From NCBI GenBank assembly GCA_003952965.2, contig CM025853.1, forward strand, positions 17,634,731 to 17,698,730: 64,000 bases of DNA, given 5' to 3'. Every line of letters starts with the position of its first letter. Position 1 is the stretch's first letter. Below, in pieces: positions 1-10,985 of the stretch. The notes under the pieces were generated by a model, which was not told where the DNA came from, ran no database searches, and saw only the letters and a list, made by a program, of their open reading frames with translations. The DNA is from Morella rubra (taxonomy: Eukaryota > Streptophyta > Magnoliopsida > Fagales > Myricaceae). The translations under genes and the position numbers were made by a program.

Positions 1-2854
1 ATCGCTTCCATAAACACAAAGGTTTCTGCCTTCTTCCACCTGAAATGAGCGCAATCTTATGAGCATAACTACAAGGAGTCTAACAAGATTCGGTATTTGC
101 AATGACACCAAAAAGGGTCTCAGCAAATGATGCCCCTGCGCTGAATTAAGGTTCATACCCAATAAGCCAGTAGGGGATCGATATCATCAATCAATAGTCG
201 CAGTGTCCAATTCTCCTCCTCTTCCCAGAGCTCTTGTTCTCTCGAAGCTGAGAAGGGATATGCTCTGGCTCCCCAGATCATTGCCATGTCAATTGCATTT
301 ACGTTGGTAACCATCCCTTTTGAATCCAGAACTACCAAAAGGGGCTCACCCGTGTAGTTCCAGGCTTGTTTCATACAGTTCATCACTGCTGAGCTAAGTA
401 ACCATGGTTTCCGAATTGAGTACCACGGCAAAGAATTTGAGAAAAAGTTGAAACTGCTGAACTCAGCATCAGTCCATGTCTCAGAACATGGAACGGGAAC
501 CCAAACAATATCATAACTTTCCTTATACTTGTTATGGAGAGGGTGATCATATGTTTGCTGAACCAGCAAAAGTGATTCCTCTGTTGGGAGGAGCTCTGGC
601 TTTGTGATCAAGAGCATGACTACCTTGTTCTTCAGTTCAGATACACCAATCTGTCAAATCATCACAAAAGAATGGTAAACGTAAGATGGAAATGCTTTCT
701 ACCCCAATAAGGGGCTTAAGTTGGATTTCAAGTTCGTTCCCAAGAGATTTCCCTTTGCTCAAAGAGTGATTACAATTACACCAATGGGAGTGCAGGATAA
801 ATTTTTCAGCACTTTCTAGTCTTTAGAAGAGATGCTTTAACAGCCATTACTTTATCTGGAAGCAATATAAAAGATCCTATTGGGATCCTTATTGAGAGCA
901 TGACTGCAGGAGAGAATAAGACCTTTGCTTGTGAGGAACAGTCCTTGAATGGCAAGTCATCCATCGAAGCAAATAACATATGGATAACCTCTTGATTGTC
1001 CATTGAGGTTGTCTGAAAGAGATTTGAGAGCTTCTTCCCCATCTTCTTCTCTGCCAGTTTGTTGTTGAACAAGCATCAATATTATAATGCCATAGAAAAC
1101 CAGCAAGAGGCTCCTTCTGTAAAAAAAAAGAAAAAAGAAAAAAAAGGCGGGCCTAATAATAACCTATTTTGATGCACAGATCCACCTGCCGTCTGAGGCG
1201 ACTGCATATGCTGCTTAACCTACAAACCAAACTCGAGAGCTCCCATGTAGCAATTATTGTCGAATCCGAACACCGCCTGTACGGAGAGTTTTAGCAACTT
1301 AAGTCACAACATTTCTTAAAACAAGTCTAATTTCCGACTCAATTATCAATAATGTACAAAATATATCATCTGAACATTTTGTTTTGTGTCGGATTAAGTG
1401 ACATTAGAATATTATTTCTAGTACAATAAACCATATTTTAGTAATTCCCTCAAGCTCTGTAATTCAATGGAATAATGAAGCATAGAAAGAAATCAGCATA
1501 ATATAAAAGGGGAAATTAAGAGAAAGAACATGCACTTGCTCAGGTTTCATGGCTGTCAAATCTGTGATTTGGGAAGAACATGAAAAGGCGCTTCTAACGA
1601 CCCAGTAAGCAGCTACATTAATATATGTCTTCGTGACAGAAATTTCCTTATCCAGCTCTACATGCGGAAGCAGCAAGCCTTCAAACTTAATGATACACTT
1701 CGTCACCTCCACCATTGTCTTAACCAACAGGCTCAGTGCATTAAATCGTGGCGTCAGTGGTCTCAAGTCGTTTGGCCACTGCTTAAGCATTGCAGTTGAT
1801 GCGGCCAAAGGATCACGAGGATAAAGCTGCATTTGGAGCCGGAATTCCCCATAGCTTGCCACAAATGCTGCAAGCACTAAAACCATTTTCGCATCCCATT
1901 TGTACTTTCCTAGCGATTCAAACAGAAGCATCGTCCTCGTATGTAGATCGCCTTCACCAGAACACTTGCAGAATATCTGTCATTAATTACAACAAAGGTA
2001 TCAGATTGCATGTACGCGTCTGCACATGGTGTGAGATAGAGAGACGAATTACCTGTCTTGAAATCTTATAAATGGCCTGCCCGAGTGGTTCTTGAGAACC
2101 AGGTACTTCAAAGTTTCTTTCATTATTTTTTGCAACATCAAACACTAAATCAGAAACCTGCAACAAGTATTTGGAATGATCAAACAACCGCTTTCAAACG
2201 AAAATAGAAGTACTATGTAGTACTTCATAGATTCAGCGATTATGAGGATGTATTTCTATCCTACTGGTAGAGCTGCATTAGGATTCACCAATGAGCGATG
2301 CATGCAGGCCTTATGATCCAGTTGGCAGAAACATAAAAAAAACTCCTGGCCTCATAATGGGATTGATCAAATCACCAGTGAAACCCATGAAATCCATCTC
2401 AAATTTGTTGGAAGACCAGAATTTACTGAGAATATCTTAAATTTGTTACGATAATTTAACTCTTGACGTGATGTTCATTCATAACACAACGACAAAAGAC
2501 ACTGCAATCATACAAAAAATATTATTTCGGAGACCGTACAAATACACTATAAGTGCAGCGTGTCTAAATTTTTTTTTTCTCAAGGGAGTGAAGCATTTTG
2601 CTCAAAAGGCGATAATGTTAACTGCCCCAGAATTCTTCTCAAAATGGACATCACAATTTACCGACCAGGGAGGTCACTGGTACTTCAAATGGAGACGTAG
2701 TGTAAAGCATGACGTGCTCTGTTGCGCGAAGCAATAACTCTGAATCAAGACGACGACCATCAGGGTCATGGGAAAGGAGGAGCTTCTGTATCACTATATC
2801 TTCGTCTAAACACGACGATGACCGCGAGAAGGGGTCACTATGGAGCCAATTCAT
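1..2854 (-). CDS. SEOR: Sieve element occlusion related (SEO/SEOR) protein, 3'-truncated by window edge
   Basis: Phloem P-protein family that forms filaments plugging sieve tubes after wounding. Minus-strand exons I can place: 2662-2854 (proposed start at 2854, then a DPDGR motif typical of the family N-terminus), 2053-2157, about 1536-1976 (contains KYKWDAKMVLVLAAFVASYGEF, the SEO N-terminal domain signature), 1164 to about 1276 (ATWELSSL then RRQVDLC), 923-1050, 159-650 (KNKVVMLLITKPELL, a thioredoxin-like region with EPLLVVLDSKGMV and MIWGARAYPF) and 1-39 (VEEGRNLCVYGSD), which runs off the window. Splice signals are GT..AG. Two joins are not settled: exon 1 ends in phase 1 while the next begins in phase 0, and 1536-1976 does not join in frame to 1164-1276 with the obvious sites. 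A small missed exon or an indel could explain this, so a slightly damaged gene cannot be excluded. Family call is firm. Confidence 0.88.
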
Positions 2855-4212
2855 GGCTCAAGCCTCAAGTGATGGTGGTAGGTGAGCATGGACTGGGATG
2901 TTGTTTGAGCTAGTAAATATACTTCAGCGCTAATTGTGGAATCGCATGCGGAAAAAGCTAACAAATGGAGATGGTTCTTTGCTTTAGCAACCACAGTTCA
3001 ATATATTCGAGGTTTGCATCACTTTTGTGTGTTTTGCGTGTGGGTCTGTCTAGTGTCTATGTTCGCGGCGGTGCTCATACCATTCCGGAATGACACAGAT
3101 GTTTCATGCTTCTTTCTTTTCTTTTTTTTCTTCCCTCTCTTTTTCTAAACGTTCAGAGACTTCAACCACCAAAGTAATGAGCTTCTTACTTAAGGTATTT
3201 GAACTGTGGACCCGAATCAAATCCAAATCCTTTTCTTTTGCACTTTCTCTCGTTGTCATAATGGAATTTCCCTTGCGTTTTAAAGCAAACAGTTGAAGCA
3301 AAAAGAAACTCTCTCCATTCTTCTTTGCTTTAATAATGAGTGGGACAAAAGAAAAAAGGTGAAATTGGGGATAAAAAAGAGGGAAAGCACCCAAAAGGCT
3401 AAAATCAACAAATAATCAACATGACAAGGAATCTCAGTTTCTGAAGATCCAATGATAACGTCTTGGAAAATGCTTCAGAAATCATCAGAGTTATGGCTGT
3501 GATTACTTCGAGATTTGTCGTGCACTAAGTTCTCTGCTTTTTTGGGAAATTGTCACTTAGCTCTCTGCTTTTGTGAAAAAGAAAAAAAGAAGTAAATCAC
3601 ATTACGGGCTACGCCCCAAATGGCCATTGCTTTGGGAAGCACATGGAAGCAGATTTACGAACGTGTCTCCACAATTTGACATGACGGAGGGAGTCTTCTC
3701 GGGTTTGTCAGTGGCAATTGCTTTCACAAACTTTGATGGGTGCTTGAGGCCTAGCATTTAAGTTAATATGTGGAGAAGTTCTGTTGCACTCGGCCATGAT
3801 TCTTTCATTTCACTCATTCACTGTGAGCTTTAGCTTTTTTAAGGTAATGGCGTAATAAGTGGGGCCTGTCAGCCCCCCTCAAATGCTTGGAGGCACCCTT
3901 TCTCCTATATGTTAATCACAAAGAGATCTGTTTCACATCTAATTTTCATTGTGGGGTACCTTTCATGTTCTCTTTTATAAAAAGTGACAAGAGCAAATGT
4001 GTCTTTGGTCTTTTTTTCCTCAAGACCAAGTTTCTGATTCTGGCCACGAGTTTCATCTAAGGAGGACCACCTAAGGCAAAATATATTGATTGAAAGATTT
4101 GGAGTATTATTTTTTCTTCAGCTTAGACTTTTGGAACAATTACTTATTTAACTGAAGAGTTCTTGGGGTTGCAAGAAATTTAAAAGCACGTTGATCATCT
4201 TAGCCTTGACTA
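2855..4212. other. Intergenic DNA upstream of SEOR
   Basis: No exon or RNA gene recognised. It should hold the SEOR promoter (minus strand, just right of 2854). The short open frames here (for example 2936-3148 and 3104-3394) are built on T-rich or A-rich runs and look like chance. Confidence 0.5.
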
Positions 4213-5369
4213 AATGCTCTTGAAATTAACAAATGGTTACAATCACCGTTACCCACACTGGGGAAGCCTGTAGTCCATCTCCTCCCCTGTTCTTCCAGAC
4301 TTTTTTTCTTCTTCTTGACTGCTTTAACAAGAAGTTATTGTTTCCCGCAGATCTTCTCGACCTTATCAATTACAAGCAAGTACAGTTGAGAGCATTTAAC
4401 CAAGAAGTTGTTTCGAGAACAATAGGAGCATAGGACATTTACTTGCTAAATAGCTATTTCATTACTGTCCAACTGTGTGTAACAGCTCAACTACTTCCCT
4501 AATTCCTCTTTTCATTCCACCATATCTTCCTACCTTAATAGCTTGACCTCGTCAAAACCAGAACATTTACGATGCGAACTAACACAGAGTGCCATTTTCA
4601 AAGGACAAACATAAGTCTCGTGCAATATTTGATATATATGACCAATGGCATGTCCGGCTTCACATAAATGCACTATCTTATTTACAGCAACAATAGTAAA
4701 GTAATCGACTCACAATGCTTTCAGCCAAGAGTTATAATTAGGCCGAGATTAGTTGAGGTGCGTGTAAGCTGGTCCGAAAACCCGAAAATGTTCTAAGTTT
4801 CGAACTAGGCAAATTATCTTTGTTCCCCTATGTTGTTGACAGAACGACGGCTCCAACTGAGAGGAACAAAAACCTCTAATTCATTGAACACCCGGGCGCT
4901 TCTGTATGGATGGGTGCCTTGCGAGTGGCTCTCACCTTACGCCTGCCGAGTAGGGACCCAAATAGATAAAACGATGCTGCTCAACTGGACAGGAACCCAC
5001 TCTGATCTTTGATAAGAAACAAATAGCCCTCTTCCTAAACTAGAGTACAAAATAGAAAAAAGAATATCTAAAGGAATCGTCTCGCCTCGATCAATATGTG
5101 ACAATGACTTCATCCTTGGTCTCATTTCCCAAATAGGTGTCAAACCTACCACGCTAATCTACTCTCTAGTCTCATATTTTTTTATCATATCGGGGTAAAA
5201 AATCGGGCGCTGCCATAAATTCTTCCTGCGTCTCTATTACAGTTTCTTTGCTTATCGTAATTCGTAAGCTGAAAATTCTCCAATTCATTAATGATCGCGT
5301 CTATTCTCTGTGTTCTTCTGCAGATTAAATAGAACTCTGACAATTCTCTAAAGCACAAGGGTTAGAGCG

Positions 5370-6938
5370 ATGAGGATTAAGCTTGCTCTTTCTTCGTTCC
5401 AATGGCTGGATAGCCGCTTATGTTGGGAAGTTACTATGTCCCTGCTAGCTTTATTTATTTTTAGTTGTATACTTCAGAAACTCACCCACAAGGGTCCAAT
5501 GTCATGGCCGATTATGGGGATCATACCGTCGGTATTCCTTCATATCAACAATATTTATGATTGGGTCACCGAGTCCTTGATCGAAGCAGGGGGAACCTTC
5601 CACTTCAGGGGCGTGTGGATGGGAGGGTACTATGGAATCGTTACACTGGATCCTTCCAACATTGAATATATGCTGAAAACAAAGTTCAAAAACTTCCCTA
5701 AAGGTACGTACTACAGAGAGAGGTTTTATGACTTGCTTGGGAATGGTATTTTTAACGTTGACGATGAATTATGGAAGGAACAAAGGCGAATTGCCACTTC
5801 TGAGATGCATTCACGCCGGTTTGTTCAGCACTCCTTTCAAAACATGAACGACTTGGTGCACCAGAAGCTGCTGAGAGTAGTACAGAAGCTTGTGGAATCG
5901 GGGGTTAGCTTTGATTTTCAAGAAGTGCTTTTTCGGTTTACATTTGATAACATTTGCACTGTAGCTTTTGGCGTCGATCCAGGGTGCTTGTCCCTTGATT
6001 TACCTGAAGTTCCCTTCGCAACAGCTTTTGAAGAAGCGGCAGAACTGACTCTGGTCAGATTCATCGTGCCGCCTTTTGTGTGGAAGCCCATGAGGTATTT
6101 CGGAATAGGATACGAGAAGCGGCTCAAGGAAGCCATAAAAATCGTGCATCATTTTGCTGAGAAGACTCTCGCGCGTCGGAAGAACGATCGAATTGAATCC
6201 AATGATCGTTCTGATCTCTTGTCCAGACTTATCGAGCACTCTGAAGTAGAGAAAAGAGGGGATTTTTCGGACAAACTTCTAAGAGATTTCTGCATTAGTT
6301 TCATATTAGCAGGGCGAGACACGACCTCTGTCGCATTGGCATGGTTCTTCTGGTTAGTTGACAAAAACCCAGAAGTGGAAAACAGAATTCTCTGTGAGAC
6401 TAACGACATTTTGGGTCACCGGAAATGTCATACTGACCTTGATAATGTAGTTTTCACAGTGGAAGAACTAGAGAAGATGGTGTATCTACAGGCAGCATTG
6501 TCAGAATCTCTGCGGCTTTATCCTTCAGTGCCAATTGACTTCAAAGAAGCCATAGAAGAAGATGTTTTACCGGATGGTACCATGGTTAGAAGCGGGGCTC
6601 GTGTATTCTATTCCCTTTTCTCAATGGCAAGAATGGAGTCCATATGGGGAAAAGATTGCTTAGAGTTCAAGCCTGAGAGATGGATCAAAGACGGGCAGTT
6701 TGTGACCGAGAGCCAATTCAAGTATCCCGTGTTCAATGCCGGTCCAAGATTGTGTCTTGGGAAGAAATTTGCTTACCTGCAAATGAAAATGGTAGCTGTT
6801 TCCATCCTGTTGAGGTTTCAAGTTAAGGTTGTCGAAGGTCATAAAGTTGATCCAAAATTGACAACCACTCTCTACATGAAGCATGGGTTGAGGGTGACTC
6901 TCAAGCCTAGACTGGTCACCACTGCGGAGTGTCATTAA
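5370..6938 (+). CDS. CYP86: Cytochrome P450, CYP86-type fatty acid omega-hydroxylase, copy 1
   Basis: Single-exon P450 of 522 residues, ER-anchored by an N-terminal hydrophobic segment (about residues 23-35). Landmarks in order: KGPMSWPIMGIIPS hinge, LLGNGIFNVDDELWKEQRR (C-helix WxxxR), FTFDNICTVAFGVDPGCL typical of CYP86, I-helix AGRDTTS, K-helix ESLRL, FKPERW, and heme loop FNAGPRLCLG with the heme cysteine near residue 462. All catalytic motifs are intact. By family, such enzymes hydroxylate the terminal carbon of long-chain fatty acids for cutin or suberin; the exact subfamily (CYP86B or CYP86C-like) is inference. The first ATG is at 5370; a second in-frame ATG at 5436 begins MSLLALFIF, directly at the membrane anchor, and either could be used. 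The copy at 12558-14069 is a close paralogue. Confidence 0.93.
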   Translation: MRIKLALSSFQWLDSRLCWEVTMSLLALFIFSCILQKLTHKGPMSWPIMGIIPSVFLHINNIYDWVTESLIEAGGTFHFRGVWMGGYYGIVTLDPSNIEYMLKTKFKNFPKGTYYRERFYDLLGNGIFNVDDELWKEQRRIATSEMHSRRFVQHSFQNMNDLVHQKLLRVVQKLVESGVSFDFQEVLFRFTFDNICTVAFGVDPGCLSLDLPEVPFATAFEEAAELTLVRFIVPPFVWKPMRYFGIGYEKRLKEAIKIVHHFAEKTLARRKNDRIESNDRSDLLSRLIEHSEVEKRGDFSDKLLRDFCISFILAGRDTTSVALAWFFWLVDKNPEVENRILCETNDILGHRKCHTDLDNVVFTVEELEKMVYLQAALSESLRLYPSVPIDFKEAIEEDVLPDGTMVRSGARVFYSLFSMARMESIWGKDCLEFKPERWIKDGQFVTESQFKYPVFNAGPRLCLGKKFAYLQMKMVAVSILLRFQVKVVEGHKVDPKLTTTLYMKHGLRVTLKPRLVTTAECH

Positions 6939-8207
6939 GAGTATCTGCACCATGCGAGAGGTCATCTGCCTTCTGCCCCCCAAGTTTAGGTTCTATCTAA
7001 AGCGTAGTTCATCACTTTTTGTTCTTCATGTTGCAAACTTCTATGTTGTGTCAATTGTGGTCCTCGGATGCTTCATATATACAGTAGATTGTGTGGTTGT
7101 TGTCATCCGATTTTACTTTATTTTTTCTTTCTTTCTTTCTTTGGGTAAATGGTCAGTTATATTAAAGGTAAAGAAATATACAAGAGTTTGGAAGATATAT
7201 AGAATATTTACACATATCCATCCAACACACTTCCTTGCACAGATGTCCTGCCCTAAAGTAGGGTTAACAAGAGGGTTTAAGGCAGCCTCAAATCTAACTT
7301 CCACCATGTGGACGGCTCGAAAAATGACGCTTTTCAACGCTCCGATGGCACTGTATAGTTTCAATTTATTATGAGATTGTCACCCAAGAGGTCATCAACT
7401 TCGGAGATCGATAGTTATAATAAATCAAACCCAACTTGCATGAACTGAAAACTCAAGTAACTAAAACGTAATTATCTTCCCCTCCTCGCTCTATCCCTCC
7501 ATGTTTAGTCCGGTACGCGGTGAATTATTCAGTAGTTAAAGGTGTGAATTCTAATCCTACCTAGTGCAAGCAAGAGATCTTCACATGGTGTAAAGTCTAA
7601 ATTTATGAGTAGTTTGGATCTTTAAGTATCTTTAAGCTAAATACGACAGTTCGAATGCAACGACGTACAAAAATAAGTTATCGTCTACGAATGCTAAACG
7701 ACAAGTCACTTGCAGCAATATTGCCGTTTATAGCCCCCTCCGTGGCTGCGTTTTCTTCCGCTCCAATTGAAATGGCTTCCGAAACCTTGGGGCTCTCTTT
7801 CATTGTGAAACTTTCGTCTACTTTCTCCCATTGATCTCTCAGATACTCTCTGATTCCTTATTCCCTCCGTCACACTTGGTGCAGAATTTGAACTGTAGAA
7901 GTTTCTCCGTCTGTTTGGTCGCTGAGAAAAAAGGTAAAACACAAAAAAGAAGAAGAAAAGCAACGTTCTTTATTACACTCTTCTGCTTATTCGATATCTG
8001 AGCAGTCCAACGGACCATTAAATCTACGTGAGCTAAGATTATAGTTGAGCATAGAAAAGCCTGAACTTAGGGCTATATCTGTTTCATTTCGCTTTTTGTT
8101 TAATTTTTCCAATTTATTTTGCACTTGGGCTTGGACTAATGGATTCAGTGTTAATTATATGATTATTTATCTTTCTTGGATTGGTAGGTGTATTTTTGGA
8201 ATCCAAA
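6939..8207 (+). other. Intergenic: CYP86 3' region and PBB 5' leader
   Basis: From 6939 to about 7400 lies the CYP86 3' flank, including a T-rich stretch at 7117-7140. From about 7735 to 7930 the text matches 15550-15750 upstream of PBB copy B and likely contains a leader exon ending GCTGAGAAAAAAG before GTAAAAC, with an acceptor at ...TTGGTAG just before the PBB start codon. No other gene seen. Confidence 0.5.
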
Positions 8208-9355
8208 ATGTCTCGGGCAGCTGTGGAGGTTCCTCCTAAGGTGGATCAGTTTCGATTTGTGTAGACGCAATGATATGCCCTCTAAGAAAGGCGTTCCACC
8301 GCCGTCTTTTCGCAAGACCGGAACAACTGTCGTTATTGTTATTTTTCAGGTACATACTTGTATATATGTGGTTCACAGTATAGTCTTGAACCTTGGGAAC
8401 TGAGTTTTTGAGTTCTTAATTTACTCTAATGCTAGTAAAGAACATAAGGATTATCCATTAATGATGCAAATGATCTGCTGTTGTAAGCTAAATTTGATGC
8501 GGTCTTGTAATGCTTATCTGATTTACGGAACTGAGAACTCAAATGAGTTAATTAAGCTCTATATGCGAATATGGCCTTTTTTTTTTCTTTCGTGTTATTG
8601 GAAATGCTACATCATTTATCGCATTTCTCTTTTCTTTTTCTTAGTTTTCGTGAATCTTTCATTTGTTTGCAAGCCTCCAATACCTAGTTCTGCTCTACTG
8701 CAAGGTATTGGATGGTCTTATTTCGTTATTAAACGCAAGGGGTTGGTGTTTAAGGCTGTCTCTTGTTGATCCCACAGTTTATAGGTGTTTAGTTGGTAGA
8801 TTACTTTATCGTACCGTAACTCATCCTGATCTAGCCTATGCTTTACAAATTCTGAGTCAATTATTGGACAAACCTCATCAATTCCATTTGGATGCTGTTC
8901 ATCGAGTCTTATGCTACCTCGAAGGTGCTCCTGGTCAAGGTCTGCTGTTCGCCTCTTCATCTAAGCTCCATCTCAAGGCCTTTACAGACTCGGACCGGGC
9001 TGGGTGTTTTGACTCTAGGCGCTCAGTTGTTATTCAATTTTTCTTGGAGACTCACTTGTTTCCTGGAAATCCAAGAAGCAAAGCACAATGTCTCGTTCTT
9101 CAGTTGAGGCTGAATACCGAGCCATGGCTGTTACCTGCTGTGAGGTTACTTGGCTTAAGTATTTGCTCACTGATATGCATGTTGTCCATTCTCAATCAGC
9201 TCTTCTCTTTTGTGATAATCAGGCGGCACTTCATATGGCAGCTAACCCTGTTTTTCATGAACGTACGAAGCACATTGAAATTGACAGCCATCTAATTCGT
9301 GAGAAGATTTCTTTTGGGTTAATTTCTACGCTTCATGTTAAAACTCAGCATCAAG

Positions 9356-9731
9356 TCTTGTGTGCTCAGCATTCTGAATCTTCAATGGGTTATGCCAGAG
9401 AAAGTGGAAGATGTGCTGTGGTGTTGGAAGAGGAGGTTTCAAAAACCCTTTCGCTAAGGCTATTTGGAGAATAATACCACATTGTATTTAGTGGTGCCTT
9501 TGGCGGGAGCGTAACAATAGATGTTTTGAGGATTGTTTTGGAGGTTGCAGGGTGTTTTTTTGTCTTTACTTTACTTTTGGCTGAAATTGGTGCTTGGTTG
9601 CCCTTTTGTAGATCTTGTTAATTTCGTTAGTTTTCTTGCTTGTTTGGATCTGTGATTTCGGTATAGTCCTTTGTACTGTCTTCACTTTTTCTAATGAGAT
9701 TGGCTTATTCATTGAAAAAAAAAAGAAAAGT
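9356..9731 (+). mobile_element. LINE (non-LTR) 3' fragment with A-rich tail, nested in the copia fragment
   Basis: The copia text breaks after ACTCAGCATCAAGT and resumes at AAAAGTTGCTGACATATTG. Between lie the C-terminal remains of a plant LINE ORF2: in mixed frames it reads [11 protein letters not shown], then [20 protein letters not shown], the conserved region after the LINE reverse transcriptase, then a 3' untranslated part and an A-rich tail at about 9715-9731. The flanking AAGT could be a short target duplication. 5'-truncation is usual for LINEs. Confidence 0.8.
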
Positions 9732-9830
9732 TGCTGACATATTGACCAAGCCACTTGCCTCTGCTCAGTTTCGTTCTTTATTATCCAAGCTCAACTTGAT
9801 TGACATTAACTGTTCAGCTTGAGGGGGAGT

Positions 9831-10110
9831 CTTAGCTGATGTGGAGCTTAGCTGAAATGGAGCTGCTACGATATGCAGCATCGCGTGACTAAGTATCAGG
9901 CAACTACTTATTGTTAAGCTTTTTAAGTCTGTTAGATAAGTTAGTTATCTGGAATACTCTAGCGTAGTAAGGCAACTCATGTATAAATATAGTTTTGTAC
10001 ATAACAGAATTCATTAATGTGAATATGGATTTCACATTCATCATCCTTCTCTCTCTCTCTCACTCTCTCTCTCTCTCTCTCTTACAACTTCTGCTTTCAC
10101 ACAAGCTTAC
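9831..10110 (+). mobile_element. Copia 3' LTR
   Basis: Begins just after the polypurine tract and ends in a CA at about 10110, next to resumed PBB intron. It contains a TATA-like GTATAAATATAG at about 9979-9990 and a CT microsatellite at about 10048-10082. The exact left border (9831 or the TG at 9838) is uncertain because no second LTR is available. Confidence 0.6.
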
Positions 10111-10985
10111 ACTATGCTTGTTTGTAGTGATTTTTCTTTGCAGTGAATTTTGGGACCTGGTCCTTAATTTTGTCTGTGTCGCTTGTTTTGCTGCAGAGTT
10201 CCAAGTTCCTTTCAGCTTTCTAATATAGTTTTCAATTTGTCCCAGGATGGTGTTATTCTAGGGGCAGATACGAGAGCCACTGAGGACCCATAGTATGTGA
10301 TAACAACTGAGAGAATATTCATTTTATGGCACCTAATATTTATTGCTGTGGAGCAGGAACTGCTGTTAATACAGAGGCGGTAACGAGTACTATTGAGTTC
10401 TATGTTGTATAAGAAAACTCATTCATATGGTTGTTTATTACCCTTCTATCGCGTATTTCTATCCATATCTGTATTCTCAGTTTATATAGTTCTCTAATAT
10501 TCTGTGTTCATGACGCTGTTCTTATAGACATGGTCAGTTCACAGTTGCAGCTGCACTGTTACCACACTGGCAGAGAATCGAGGGTCATCACGGCCCTTAC
10601 TCTTCTGAAATCTCACCTTTTCAAGTAAGCTCTTTTTGTGTAGGAACTTTCCCTTGCAATGTAACTGTTTACATGTTAGTCATGGGCTCTGACTAAATAA
10701 GGCCTAACTGCTTGGTTATTTTTTCAGGAACTAAGGTTATGTTCAAGCTGCTTAGGTGCTTGGTGGAGTTGATGTTCCTGGCCCACATTTGCATACAGTG
10801 AATTGGGTTCCATTTATGAACATCAGAAATTCAGTTGCACAAGATACCGATTGTAGTCATTCAACTGATTTCATTGGCAGATCTATCCTCGTGGATCAAC
10901 AGACACATTGCCTTTTGCTATGATGGGTTCTGGTTCCCTAGCTGCAATGGCTGTTTTTGAGTCAAAGTACCGTGAAGGCCTGACA

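Larger units (their letters stand above)
8755..10112 (+). mobile_element. Ty1/copia fragment: end of RT/RNase H and 3' LTR, 5'-truncated
   Basis: Comparison with copy B places the insertion in PBB intron 1, between GGTGTTTAAG and TATGCTTG. It starts abruptly within copia polyprotein (TVYRCLVGRLLYRTVTHPDLAY), continues with [29 protein letters not shown] and [28 protein letters not shown] of copia RNase H, and ends with a LADILTKPL-type tail at 9731-9770. A polypurine tract TTGAGGGGGAGT (9819-9830) precedes the 3' LTR. Frameshifts lie near 9030-9090 and a LINE piece interrupts the end. No 5' LTR is present, so this is a dead fragment. Confidence 0.88.
8208..10985 (+). pseudogene. PBB: 20S proteasome subunit beta2 (PBB) pseudogene, copy A
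   Basis: Homologous exon by exon to copy B at 16015. Exon 1 is 8208-8349, exon 2 about 10246-10386, exon 3 10528-10624, exon 4 10728-10797, exon 5 10881-10985; later exons are missing because the duplication junction (about 11211) lies in the next intron. Lesions: exon 1 has lost two bases around CCTAAGGTGGATCAG and hits a TAG; exon 2 has lost one base (GAGGACCC where copy B has GAAGGACCC); the exon 2 donor is changed from CAGGTAC to CGAGTAC; exon 4 opens GAACTAAGG, a stop where copy B reads TACCAAGG. Intron 1 carries a copia fragment (8755-10112). The gene cannot make a beta2 subunit. Confidence 0.93.

Noticed and set aside
5315-5335. TATA box for CYP86 copy 1 (ATTAAATAG)
   Set aside because: It directly follows TTCTTCTGCAG, so it may instead be the start of a leader exon after an intron; not safe to call.
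8461-8769. 102-codon open frame near PBB copy A
   Set aside because: It lies in PBB intron 1; the same intron in copy B (16272-16577) carries a similar accidental frame.
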